Assembly: GCA_014904845.1 (NCBI GenBank)
Contig: MU119251.1
Coordinates: 124,001 to 188,000, forward strand
Length of the DNA: 64,000 nt
DNA from: Acephala macrosclerotiorum
Lineage: Eukaryota; Ascomycota; Leotiomycetes; Helotiales; Mollisiaceae
Direction: 5' to 3'
Of the stretch, positions 45,401 through 57,230 are shown piece by piece. Within the stretch, counting starts at the first letter, position 1. Every line of letters begins with the position of its first letter. Both the position numbers and the translations under genes were made by a program. The notes beneath the pieces were generated by a model that ran no database searches, had not been told where the DNA came from, and saw only the letters and a program-made list of their open reading frames with translations.

Positions 45401-47951
45401 TGGAACCACCTTGTTTTCCTTGCGATTTCCGTTCCTGGATGATGAAGTCTCGTTATAAGTCGAGCCACTCCTGAGAAGTTTTATGTAGTCGCAGCCTTAT
45501 TCTCCAGTTTGAAGTGCAGCGGATGTGATTCCCGGGCCCCATTTGCTCACTAGTAAGCTATGCGGGCCGTTAGGATCAGAAACTTCGTTCGATGCTCCGC
45601 CCGTGCCGAGTAGAATTAATTCTCCGAATTATGGTTAAGGTTGCTGATCCAAGCGTGTTAATTTTGGATGTTAAGGAGTCGATGGTCTGGATGCTGTTGG
45701 TTTTCGAGGTTCACCCTGAGGCCTTAGTGGATTCAGCCCTGAAGGAATGGGAACAATGGACAGGGAAGACGGCGGCATTGACGCATGAAGCTCATCCAGG
45801 GAAGCAACGAATTAAGAAGCGAGAAGGGAATCCGAAACGTCTCGAGGGATGTTCCACCAAGATTTGATGAAGTGTTGGCGCTCCTAGAAATAATTCCGAG
45901 GTATGATTGTAAACATACGGGATGCTGGGTGAAAGTCTGATTGGTAGATGCTGATCTCAAGGTGATTTGAGGAGGAGGAATTGGTTGGTAACTACAATTT
46001 GGGGACAGCAGGAAGGAAAGGGCTGTAAATTGACAACGGCACTCCCGCGATCTGCTTGCGCAATTCCTCTCGGTGCTCCAATCACTAACCTCCAAGGCCC
46101 TGCATGGTGTCTCAGCTTTTTCCAGCAACCGTAGCCCAGACCTTGCACAAATTATCGCCAGCACCATATGATATTTTCACCACGACAACAATCGCATTGA
46201 TGATCTCGGTACCAAGCTTGGATGATCCGGTTCGGTAGTTGCTGAATGAGATGTTTCGAAGTGGAGAATGGACGACATTTTAAAGGCAAGAAACAGAACA
46301 AGCATGATCCCAACTCCCGCACTTAAACGGCCGTGTATGTGTTGTGCTTTTTGTGGGGTAGCACGCATTTCCCGTACCAAGCGTTTTGTGCTGGACATCA
46401 TCCCCGCCTCTCCGACGCATTTCTGGGAACGCTGGTTGGGAAGTGTATTTCTCATGAGTAAATTCACGTGCGAAGTCTAGGCAAACTGTATGCATGACAC
46501 CATTACGAAAGGCTGCGAGTGATTTTGGTTGTGTAATGGCGTCCAGCTCTGCATGATTATCGTGGCTTTGAATTCGTGCAAAATGAATAAGGGATGCGAG
46601 AAGACGAGAAAGTGGCAAAGAGAGTTAAGGGATCAGCTATCGAGTTGCAGCAAAGATGGAGGTAGAAAGGAGGGATCGACGTCTTGGACTCGGGGTGAGC
46701 CTGGCATGAATGTTCCCCTACATCCCGATCGTCGGGCTCTAAAACTCTCCTATTTTTGTAAGGGGGAATCTTGCCCCCCCCTCCGACTTCACCCTCCTTT
46801 TCGTGTAAAATGGGGTGTAGAATCTGTAGGCGTTATTGTAGAAGATCTCCACGGACAAGATCAATTCTCATGAACAGCTTCAAAATCCCGAAATTCGGAG
46901 GATAAACGGGAAGGCTTGCATCCAGGCTGCTCCATCTCCAGTCCTCGCAGCTAGATCTGTGTTCTAAGACGCACTCCAAAATAGTGTTGACGCACCAGAC
47001 ATGCTGCCAAATACCTCAACCCGATCCGACCTTCCCTCAATCATAGGACCGGTCTGGTTGCGAAGCGTGCCTAGCGGAAGACTAATTTAGATAGATTCCG
47101 GGGAGAAAGCTCCAGGGCAGAGTTTTGATTTGTAAAGGCAGAAGAGAGGTTTACGGAGAAGGCTTCCGAGGTCTGTTGAAGTCGAAATCGAGAGTGTGTT
47201 TAGACTTTGTGATTAGGAATGGTGGTGATGGCATTCCTTAAGATCCATGATGAGAGATGAAACAGGTCACAAGGGATAGGATGGAGTAAGAAGTGGAGTG
47301 GAGGTTGAAACTCGGGCCTGTCTTGTAGACGAGACTCCTTGGTGAGATTTCCATTTGCTATACTAAACTCGCGTGGCCGAATGTCCGAGGACATTTGAGG
47401 TATGATGCTGCCATTTCGCATGGTAATGACGAGAGAAGAAAAATATGACACTATCCAGATGTCCATGCTCCACAATCGTGAACGCCTCGCCTCTCAATCA
47501 AACTATCGCTGACAACACTGAAGCTTCATTGAAGCCAGAGAGCATGTGAACATGATATTGTGTCATCCAAGCGCCTCCCTTTCCCAGCAAGTTGCTCCGT
47601 ATCCTTGCCCAATGTGATATGATTTCCTGAATGTCCCTTTCCTCGCTGAAAATGCCCGATGTTAAACATAGTGAAAACATGTGGTCCGTCTGCCAAGTAG
47701 CGAATGTTTGCCCCTGCTCCGTATGCTCCCATGCTGGTGACCAAGGAAATTTTTTGAATGCCGACGAGATGAGATATAGATGCATGCCCCATAGAATGCC
47801 TTTTTTGTACACAATAGCCAAACATCGTATAGTGTAACGCCGTCCTTATGGAAGGATATGAGAGGAGGTATGGGTATTGTATCGTAATGTGTAGGTCTGA
47901 AGAACGCCGTGATAATGCAAATTGGTGAAAGGAAATAGTGTGTGTGGTTGT
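42463..47951. other. Long gene-poor stretch 3' of the Ecl1-family gene
   Basis: About 5.5 kb without a recognisable gene. The longest open frames (44616-45152, 45733-46167, 46280-46618 and others, up to 178 codons) sit on both strands, have no family signature and many Cys/Arg/Ser codons as in chance frames. No tRNA, TIR or tandem array was found by eye. Confidence 0.5.
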
Positions 47952-48443
47952 TTAGTGGGTGGATTGTCGTCGTTGATATCGGGATTGGTCGAAGGAACTT
48001 GCGTATGCCCTCAAAGCCCTCCTAGACTCATCAGAGAGTTGAATTGGTTCCGATGACGTTGACGAATGTGAGCTTTGCATGGAGAAGAGGCTCGATTGGG
48101 AGCTCGATGGAGTGAGGACCGACTTCGAGCTGAACGTTACCGGTGATGATTGTGGCCTCGAGGTTTGGAGGAAGTTCGATGTGCGAAGTGACGGAGTTGT
48201 GCCGTATGGCTGAGCGTTGCCGAAGTTGTAGGCAGGTTCCATGAAGAAGCCGTTGTTCAGTTGCCTCGTCACCGGCCAAGATACTGGGCTTCGAGATGTG
48301 GTGGGGGATGATGCTGCAGAACCAGCATTCGATGCAACTTCATACTCCGCCAGTCTGCAAGCTTCTGAGCAGTAGACATTGCCGTCTGTCTGCCTGTCAC
48401 AGGCAAGGCAGAATGAGTGTGACCAATCCATATCAATCGTCAT
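47952..48443 (-). CDS. ecl1: Ecl1-family life-span regulatory zinc protein
   Basis: Single exon, 163 aa from ATG at 48443. The N-terminus MTIDMDWSHSFCLACDRQTD followed by GNVYCSEACRLAEYE is the Cys4 signature of the fungal Ecl1 family, small nuclear proteins that extend chronological life span in fission yeast when overproduced. The rest is Ser-rich and disordered, ending in a short conserved-looking helix (LSDESRRALRAYASSFDQSR). The frame stays open upstream to an ATG at 48644 (67 extra residues, basic and His/Leu-rich), but the family start and the composition favour 48443. An upstream frame at 48502-48927 may be a uORF of a long leader. Confidence 0.85.
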   Translation of the reverse strand: MTIDMDWSHSFCLACDRQTDGNVYCSEACRLAEYEVASNAGSAASSPTTSRSPVSWPVTRQLNNGFFMEPAYNFGNAQPYGTTPSLRTSNFLQTSRPQSSPVTFSSKSVLTPSSSQSSLFSMQSSHSSTSSEPIQLSDESRRALRAYASSFDQSRYQRRQSTH

Positions 48444-49286
48444 TGTGAAGTATGTGGTGGAAGAGAAGTTCGAAGTCGAATTGAGGTGGAAGTGCTGGAG
48501 ATTATATTTTGAAGAGTGCAGATGAAGTGTTCTTAAAAAGAATTTTCGAATCAGAGGTGAGATCTGTTGTCGTACCCGGATTCGGTGAGGTAAGGTATGG
48601 GGGTGACTCAAAGTGTGGAGCCTTGAGGAAAAGTTGCGAGACAAGAGGGTTGAAGTAGTTTTGTGTTATGCGGCTATGGCGCACCAGCGAGGGCAATATT
48701 GTGATTGTACAAGACGATGAGGTGCCAGCTGTGATGGTGACAGAGAGTAAGAGGATGGCGAAATCTCTTGGACTCAATGGTACCAGCTCAGAGTGAAGTT
48801 GATGTAGTGGTGGATCGTGTACTGGACCTCTCCTGGACGAGGGAGGAGGTTGCCCATATACGAAAAGCGAGTTGGAGTGAGTGGGCAGCGACTGGGAAGT
48901 TTGCCTGTCCTGGTCCTGCAGCGCCAACTAGCAGGGGTGGTGCAGATGAGCAGGCCAGTCTGTTTTAGAGCAAGCGTGAAAAAAGGTGCCAAACTTCAAG
49001 ACCCGCGTCAGTCAGCATGTGAGTGGAGCACTTTTGCCCTTCGATGGCGTGGTGGCTGCAGGGTTGAGCATTTTCTCGCTATTTTTTTTTTATTCTTTTT
49101 TTTTCGGCTGCGACGCTGGTGGTAGTCGAGGTGGTCTCACAATTTATGCCAAATTGAGTCGGGAGGGGTTTACCAACGCATTTACGCTCGAATACGCTGA
49201 ATGTGGGAGTCATTTGTGAAAATTTATCACTAACCCATGCCGCTTAGGAAAATCTCACTGCTCCCCCTCATCAATCACTCACTCAA

Positions 49287-49304
49287 TGCTGCTGCTGCTG
49301 CTGC
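49287..49304 (+). repeat. (TGC)6 microsatellite
   Basis: Six perfect TGC units about 0.85 kb upstream of the ecl1 start. Confidence 0.9.
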
Positions 49305-49567
49305 GGAGGAGGAATCGCTGATGCACTCGCATCCTGCCTCATGCCTCACGCTTCTCCCCTCTCCCCTCTCGTCCCTCGCTCAGAATCTGTCTGATTCGGA
49401 TGTCGCCACAATCGCTGCTACCGTACGAGAGATTGGCTGATTCGCCGTCTCCGATCATTCCCAATGTCTATCCCCACGATAATTTTCTGCGCAAAGTACG
49501 GCAGCAATGCTGGCTTCTCCACCTTCGCCAACCGCGGCCTCGTCAAGACGACAGACGACGGACGACG

Positions 49568-49589
49568 GACTGACTGACTGACTGACTGA
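49568..49589 (+). repeat. (GACT)5 microsatellite
   Basis: Five GACT units plus GA, preceded by GACGAC-type near repeats. Confidence 0.9.
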
Positions 49590-52500
49590 ACGAGCAGCTT
49601 AAGGCGGCAGCGTGGGATGCTTGACGGCTATGTTTGAAAGCAGCACTGGCTCACTGCACCTGACAAGGCTCTGCGTCTGCTTGACAGGCCTTGCTGGTCG
49701 TCATTGTAGGGATCTTTTAGCGTCCGATTCCCTTCATCCTCCACCTGAGCATGGTTCACCATCAGGCTTCCGACGCAACGAGACACATTTCTCGGTAAGG
49801 ATTGTCTGGCTACATTATCGCAGTCATAGCATACACCAGCAATCTTATTGAAATTCCAGCGCCTTCTAAGGGTGCTGTGAGCATAGCAAATGCCCGCCTA
49901 TTCGACCACCCACCCGCCGTAATTCAAGACCTTCAGGTCAACCTCTCCGCCGCCGCAGGGCACTCTCATTTGCGGGCAACACGGTGCACACCAGCAGTTG
50001 CCCTCCCCCGTCTCCCAATTCTACGTCTCAGCTTCCCAGTTAAGACGGCACGGTCTCAGCTCCGCACCTGGGAAAAGTTCAGAAGGTGATCTCAGATCTG
50101 CTAAAGTGGCAGCAGCCTCTCAGAGGGAGAAGAGTGTCTTGCCTGTGACTGGTCGTGAGAGATGGCGCCAAGCCAGATTGTCTCTCGCCCGCATTGATGA
50201 GCGGCAGCATTATTGGCTGAAATCACTTTCTCCTGCTATCCTGCTTCTGGTTCGACCTGCAGCAGTGCATCGACGAGGGCGTCGCTGCCCCTCACTCTTC
50301 AACCACCATGGGGCGCGATTACTGAACGCCAACGAACCAGCGCTCGGTTGAGTCGGTCGGTACTGCCCGCGCTGGAGGCCTCTCTTCTCCAACTAGCCTT
50401 CCGTCTCCTGATACTTTAATTGGATTTGATCTCCACGCCTGCTCGCCGTCGTCCAATCTAGGTGGCCGGGTCGCTGGGAATAAGACGCTTGTGGTTTCTG
50501 CATCGTTGTGAGATAGTGCCTCAAACGGATTGGTGAGGACGAATCTTCTGCACGCTCTCCGCAGAAGGCTGGCAGGTATGCAGGCACACGAAAGGGTCTT
50601 TCTAACTTTCCATGGGCATCACTTAGTCGTGTATACAAGTCGAAACTTGTATAGAAATTACTGGAGCACGTTTCAATGTTGAGCAGCCAGATCGTCATGA
50701 TTAACGCGGGAATCTCCACTGAAGCTCGGAGACAACTGTGGAGCAAGGAACGTAGCGAGCGCGTTCAGTGCGTCCTCATCTCCATAATTATCTCTCGAAC
50801 CAAATTTGTATTTGAAGCATCTTCTCGAGTTGCTGAGACATTACCTTGGAGTCCTGTTATGGAAAAGCTCCGGCCTCGAGGTCGCAATACCATTCAATAC
50901 TTGCCGCCGATGCCATGCCAGGCGCGTCTAGCAGAAGCGATGAGAACCGCTCATCTATCAGGGTGCACTGACCATCAAATCAAACGGACAAGGCGATACG
51001 GTTCGAGGCAGGTTCATGAATCTCAATCCAAGACGGCGGCAAACAAAAAAAGAATTGAAGCTGCAGCGGACATTATTACCATGTCTTATGATCTGCTTCA
51101 TCCTTGACGTCTCCCTGGTCTAATGGTGCTGGGGAGCGGAACTTGGGACCACCAAAGCAGCATGCCACTCTGGAAACGCTCACCTCAAATTAAGCTGTCT
51201 GCCTTGTCAAGAAGGCTTCACGATATGTTACAAGTGGTTGATGCTATTGGTCATTATACTTCGCTGTCGTGATCATCATGCAGTGGCGTTGATCAAAAGT
51301 TGGAGACATGAATCAGCCAGACAACATTCTTGCTTTTGGGGTTGCGGCGAACAGCCTGAAGAATGCTGCAGCGTTTGAGGCACGAACTACCTAAACAGTT
51401 CGCAGCAAAGTCGTTAACTTCTGCATGCTTGAAGCTGCAGATCTACAATCGCGAATTGTCCCCTTGCGGACGTACACACTCGAGTACAGCAATACGTAAA
51501 TCAATATACGGTACAGCTCTGTCCCGGTCCTCTCTCATTGCCGTCACTATGTCCGACATCAACCGACTCTCACGATACTCAGGCTAAAGACACAGGAACA
51601 TTATTGTCCAAGATCTGTGCTATCATCCACTCTATTCGAGGCGGCTATATTTATTTGACAGTGCTCTGCACGCTAGATTCATCATTCTGTATTACTGGAT
51701 CATCATCTGTTCGAATTCTGGTAAAGGTGTGGGGTTCGGCGTTATGACGCCAGATGAAGCTCGTACGAGAATGCGACCAAATAGATGTTTTTCTTCACCA
51801 TCCCAATCTGGATGATAGGAAATTTCACAGACGTGGAAGTCACATTTTGGAGCTTCAAATGAGGTCAGCATCGATAGCATGACTCGAACCTGGCATCCTG
51901 ATATGGTGGACCATGGTGATAAACAAGAGGTCTCAGCCTTGTTCGGTATATCCGGTCCCGTCTCTTGGTACGAGAGCGCACCGAGCTGAGAGACCTTTAC
52001 AGATGATTCAGCTCGTATCAGAGGCTCTAAGTCACCTAAACGGGGCAGAGACCGAATATTGTTTCCTCGGATAACCAGCACCTCTTTCTCTGGAAGAGTG
52101 AAACCGACAACCGTCATAAGCACTATCGCTGCCAACCTTGCTAAAGCTCTCGATATCACGAAGCAATTCATCCTATCTTGCATCGACGAAATCACTTCAA
52201 CATGCACCAGATCATGCGGAAATGGGATGTCTCCTCGCGATTGACGCGGGCGGCACGTGCGGACTACTCTAAAAAGAGGACCCAGCCACGGGACGCTTTG
52301 AAGCTCACCAGAAATGTTTTTTGCGCGATAAGCGTGGAACTCCAAACAGCCACAGTCCAGCACCATGGGAATATGGGAATGCGCGATGACATCGTGATCA
52401 ACACCATGGCTGTGCGATGATGTCTCAAACATGAAGCAAGTTCTCTCGTCGGGTCTCAACACAGTCTCAAACCTTCATGATAACTTCTCGTGAGCTCAGG

Positions 52501-55500
52501 TCACGATGCTTCCATGATGGGGTCTTGAAGGTCTCAGTTCCCCACATGACTTCTACCAGATCTCAAATCATTCCTGGTCTATCGATGCTGCTAAGCCTTC
52601 TTCGTGCCGACTGCGTTGCATGTCTGACTTTCCCACACGAACCATCCGTCTTTGCTTTTTTTCTCCACACCACAAAATCAGCACCAGCAGGGGGCGGCCT
52701 CACACTCCTGCACCCACACAGACCTCAATATGACAGGCACCCTCTCGCCAATCTGACAGAGTCCAGACTAGCGCTTTATTGGCGCATCTCTGAGATTTCC
52801 CCAGCACTTTGGTCGTCTCTTGCAGCGGCGTGCAGGCGAGGTCCCTCCTCTATTGGTTCGCCACCACACCCCGCCTTCATAGCACGTCGCCAAGTCAGGG
52901 TATCAACACCGATACGGCCAGGACAGCAAGGTTCGCAAAGCCCCCCACGGTTTCTTCTGCACGGCTTCACGGCTTGCCGAGTCTGTAATGCCATTTTCGT
53001 ATCTCAGCTGCTTGGAGCCACGAGGGTCATGAATGGCGTCGTCGGGATGGGTCGAATCACACCAGAATGGGCCACCTTCCTCATTCCTCTGAAGACACGC
53101 TGTCCGTGATGGTTGAATGGCTTCAATTCGCGCGCTGACAGCTCTGCCGCCGTAGCCAGTAGCCAGTGCCAAGAGGAGAACCGATTTTTGCCAGAAGGAT
53201 TTGTGCGCTAGCAAACGACACGCGAGATGAAACCTTCAAGCGAGAGTCGATTCTCGATCTCGTCTCCACACTCCTTTTCTGCATCGAGTCCGTTTTGACA
53301 TGGTCCGTTGCACCTTCGCGGTGCTAGCCATCCTTTCTCCGATTCAAATCTCAAATATTTTAGCATACAAAGAAGCCCGTCAAATGATCACCGTCGCAGC
53401 CATCCTGGACCTGGACCAATTCTCATCTCTAGACGCTGCCTGAACAGCGTCCCGGGCACAATGTGATTGGGCCTTGTCACTTCGAATCGGAGATTTGTGC
53501 GCTCTCAAGTTATCTCCCACCAAAAACATCATGGACCCTGCGGCAGCATTGAAGGGTCCCTCAAGTGGCAAGGGACCTTCAACTCCTTTCGTGGCACCAT
53601 CGTGAGGATCCCTCGGCCGCAAAAGATCTGAATGTCCGCAGCACCCTCCAGCAAGTTGATCTATCTTTTGCACCGTGCGTTTTCGTACTCTCGGGGAAAG
53701 TCGTAAGTTGCAAGAATGATCTGAGTTGCGATGAAATCAGATTGTTTTTATGTCTTCAACTTTAATATCCCGCGTCTGTTCGCACTTTTGGCTGATGCAG
53801 GTCCAGGAACAGAATTCGAAAATAGCAAGGTCCTAGGTCCGACCTTTTGCACTCTGATCTGATCGAGTCAAGGCGCAAAGTCTCCCCGAATCCTGGAATT
53901 CCTGCCGTGTTCTCAACTCCATCTTTGGTCTGGAGAAAGCCAAAGCGGCCACTCCCGTAATTATCTCCTGTTTACTGGTTCAAAGACTTCGGAAGGTTTC
54001 AACGTCCCATTCATTACCACTCCTAACGAATTACCTAACAACGAGCCATAATTGCGTCTTGTTTACAAGGTTAAAATCAAGCTCAGCAAGTGAGAAACTC
54101 CTTTGTAATCTGACTTGCCGCCTTCCCCGCACTCTGGAAAAAGCCATCCAATAAGTCAGGGCGTGAGATGCGCCACGCCTCACGTCGCACGGCCTTCCAA
54201 CGAGGGCCCATGTAACCGTTACAGCAGCTCTCGGTTCGTACCGCGCATTTTATTGGCTTCAATTCCTGCATCTTCATCCTGCGAAAATAAGGGGACCTAT
54301 TGCTGGCTGCAAGCTGCAAGTCGCTGCTTTGAAGCACCAACACCCATCTACGCCCTTCAATCAATTCCTACCACCGTAAATTACTCCTACCGATGCGCTT
54401 TGGAGTGTTGCATTCGGCTACTCCCATCCAGATCAATGGTTTGTGTTTCCTGCAGGATTGCGTCTTCTGCTGCGTGCCGTCGTCAGCCAACTAGAGTTCA
54501 AGAACTCGAGCAGCTGTCCGTACTCCGGACTGGATATCTGACAAGAGCTGCAAGTGCAGGCGAGCCTTCTCCGTATGGGGTAACAGGGAGCTGCAGCATT
54601 TCGTGTCACATCCCCAACGGCGATCATTTCAAAAGAAAAACAAAAGGACAGAAATCACGTTATAAAATTAGAACGTCAAGCGACGACGACCTTCGTATCG
54701 GTGATCTGTGAGACAATGACATCTCGAGGTTTCGAAGCCGAGGATGAAACTTATTAGAATAGCAAGATCTGTACGTAATTTCCCCGCATCATCCGAGCTT
54801 CCATGCTACCTTGACCAGGCTGCGAAGAAAAGGGTCTTCGAAAAGAGTGTGTGACTCTTCAGCCTTGGAATCTAAGATGCGTACCTCCTCCTCATTCAGC
54901 CAACCACAATCCAGTTCGCAACCGCACATTTCTCCCATCTGTCTCCAAAATGCTACACACTTCCATTCAAGGTCACCCGTCCTGACCAAGTTTCCCAATC
55001 CGTACTCTCACCTTACTCATCCCACTCGTATCTTTCATCTCGAGCCACATGAGGCCCACATCACTTGACCCCCCAAATTCCTTCCCTTTCCATTTCCGTA
55101 TTCACACCCATATTCGCCACACCTCCCTTCCCAACCCCGAAAGCAACAGTCAGCTACATGGGCCAGGAAAAGTGGTGTGCACACCATGCTTCCATTCACA
55201 GCCACAACACCCTGTTCCACGCTGATCAGGCAGCACAACAGTTGATCGGCCATCTGCTCCGAAGCCCGAAGCCTGTATTTTTTTTCGTCTATATTTTGTT
55301 CAAGGCACAATCACTATCGTGTTACTCGTGCTTGTTGAGGATATCGCCCCTCTCGAAACACCGCGCCGTACCCCTATTATGCTGCGCAACCAATACTTTC
55401 TTTCTTCGACCATCATTATCGAAGTATTATGACTATCAACTCAAGGATCCGGATGAATTCTTCCTGCGATGAAAGTCAACAAATCAAGGATGAAAGTTGA

Positions 55501-56759
55501 TTCCCGATGAAAACCCCCTAGGTTTGTCCTCTATATGCAGATTATACAGATTATGCAGGTTCGAAGTCTTGTGATGCTGTGATGCGAAGCAAGTAGTGAG
55601 AACTTAAAGCTTATCTGTCATATCCCACCCTCCTGCTTCTATTCCCTACCATTTCACCCCCTCCCCTTGCGAGTAAAATTCTGGTAGCAGTCTGCCATAA
55701 GGTCAGCTCAATATCACACAGTCTAGAAAGCTGGAGACGAGAATCGAATCGGGTTACCGGTGGTAAGGTCGCGATGACCACGTGGGTGCCTCTGGCGCTA
55801 ATGTGACGTGGGGTTGTGAGAAGACCGTTGTGCCGCGCCTCCTTTTCTTTCCCCATCAGATCCTGTACCGTTTTTGGACATTCCGTCATTTTGGTGTTAA
55901 GGTGGATGCTTCTAGATGTTTTGCGAAAGTCAGCCTGGACGGGATGGATGAGGGCCGAGCGAGTAAGCTTATTGTTGGATCGTGCCGTTCGGGTTTTATT
56001 GCGTTGGGTTTGGGTCTGGGTCTGGATCGCCGATATTGCTCTAGCTCCCATTCGTTCTTTACCGTCTAGAAGATCTATATCTCGTATATACGTGTGATGT
56101 AGTTCTTGATTGTTTGTTGTACCTTGGCACTTTTTTGCGCAGTCTGTGATTTCCTGGATTCAGTTAATGGACCTGTTTGACGCGAGGATTTCTTTCCTAC
56201 GTCGAGGAGCACTACGCTCAACTTCCCAATATTGCTAGAGCAGGTGCTCGATTCTTTCGACCAGGAACATCATAAAAAAGGCAGCCGCCTCAGAGGCATG
56301 CAGACCGAGTGCATCAGGCTCTCGCCTTGCCATCCCCCTTTCCTCCCGTCTTCCCTATCCAAAGTCCACTCCTTTTCTCTCCATTTTGCAAGTTGCAGCG
56401 TCTACAGCATAGCTCTGAGCTCCACATGCTATCAAGTTCGTCGAAAATATCGAGGTTGAGGGAGTCCAGGTGCTTCTAGCACTCAGCCGTAACACTAGCT
56501 TGGGCATCAAACTTTCGAACAAAGCGACCTCCAGTTCACTGTACATAGGAAGAGGACTTGAAAATGGAAACTCTGGGACCTCAACAGCAACCAAGCAAGC
56601 AAAGATCTCGCTCTAGGTCTTCATTCTTGCAACATTCTTTGCCTCAACACGTTCTTCTACCTTCACTTCTTTTGTGAGACTCAGAGCTTGGGAGCCCTTT
56701 CTTTCAAGCAAGAGCATGTTCCAACGTGCAAATATTCACCAAGAGGCTGGTTCAGAAAG

Positions 56760-57230
56760 AGCTACTAGTAGTTAGCGCCGGTCTGAGATGTGCAACTAAA
56801 GCTCCTTTGTCCTCTTAGAGTTGGGACATTGATCAAAGCTGATCGGATAAGCTTTACTCTTTGAGAAGCTGGGCTGATGGACAAGCCTGGGGTGATAGAC
56901 TGCCCGGAGTGAGGGTTGTCCCCGACGTAGATGTGCAGCGAAATTTCAAAACTTCCCCCTTGAAGGTCAGCCTTCCAACTTGCTTCACCTTTGAGCATTC
57001 ACCATAGAGCTAGTCTAGAAGGAGGTATTGTACTTGTTCCGCCAAAGTTTTCCCGATGTGAGATCTGCAACGAAATCTCCTCATTGTTCTCCTAGTGTGC
57101 GTAGAATCATAGCTTGGCTTCCAAAGACGAGTTGGGTTAATCAGAGGTCTGGCGGAAAGCTATCGCAGACATAGATATACAACGAGCTTTGCCATTGTCC
57201 TGGCTGAGGAGAAGTCTCTCGTGCTTCCGA
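56760..57230. repeat. Degenerate tandem repeat, four copies
   Basis: Copies begin near 56782, 56926, 57057 and 57168 (periods about 144, 131, 111 bp). The shared core on the plus strand is GAnnTAGATnTGCAACGAAA, followed in several copies by TTTGTCCTCnTAGnGTTGG-like sequence. On the minus strand the core reads as FEISLHIYVGDNPH, EEISLQISHRENF and SSLYIYVCDSFPP in open frames. No complete gene is evident. The layout recalls the mini-exon locus at 32-33 kb and may be a decayed relative; that is inference. Confidence 0.55.

Larger units (their letters stand above)
48444..56759. other. Long gene-poor stretch upstream of the Ecl1-family gene
   Basis: More than 8 kb without a recognisable gene, pyrimidine-rich in places. 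The long open frames at 51692-52462 (minus, 256 codons), 52477-53109 (plus, 210) and 54115-54711 (plus, 198) carry no known motif and I do not call them genes. The stretch may be an extended regulatory region or hold non-coding transcripts; sequence alone cannot decide. Confidence 0.45.

Noticed and set aside
46740..46800. C-rich tract as a possible telomere-like or G-quadruplex element
   Set aside because: A single C8-type run without repeated spacing; not enough to call a structure.
51114..51165. tRNA-like stretch starting TCCCTGGTCTAATGGTGCTG
   Set aside because: It has an A-box-like start but no B box (GGTTCGA) and no cloverleaf pairing downstream.
52477..53109. 210-codon open frame in the gene desert
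   Set aside because: No motif, His/Pro/Ser-rich composition typical of chance frames, and no splice or promoter context.
54115..54711. 198-codon open frame in the gene desert
   Set aside because: Cys/Ser/Arg-rich, no family likeness, overlapped by frames on the other strand.
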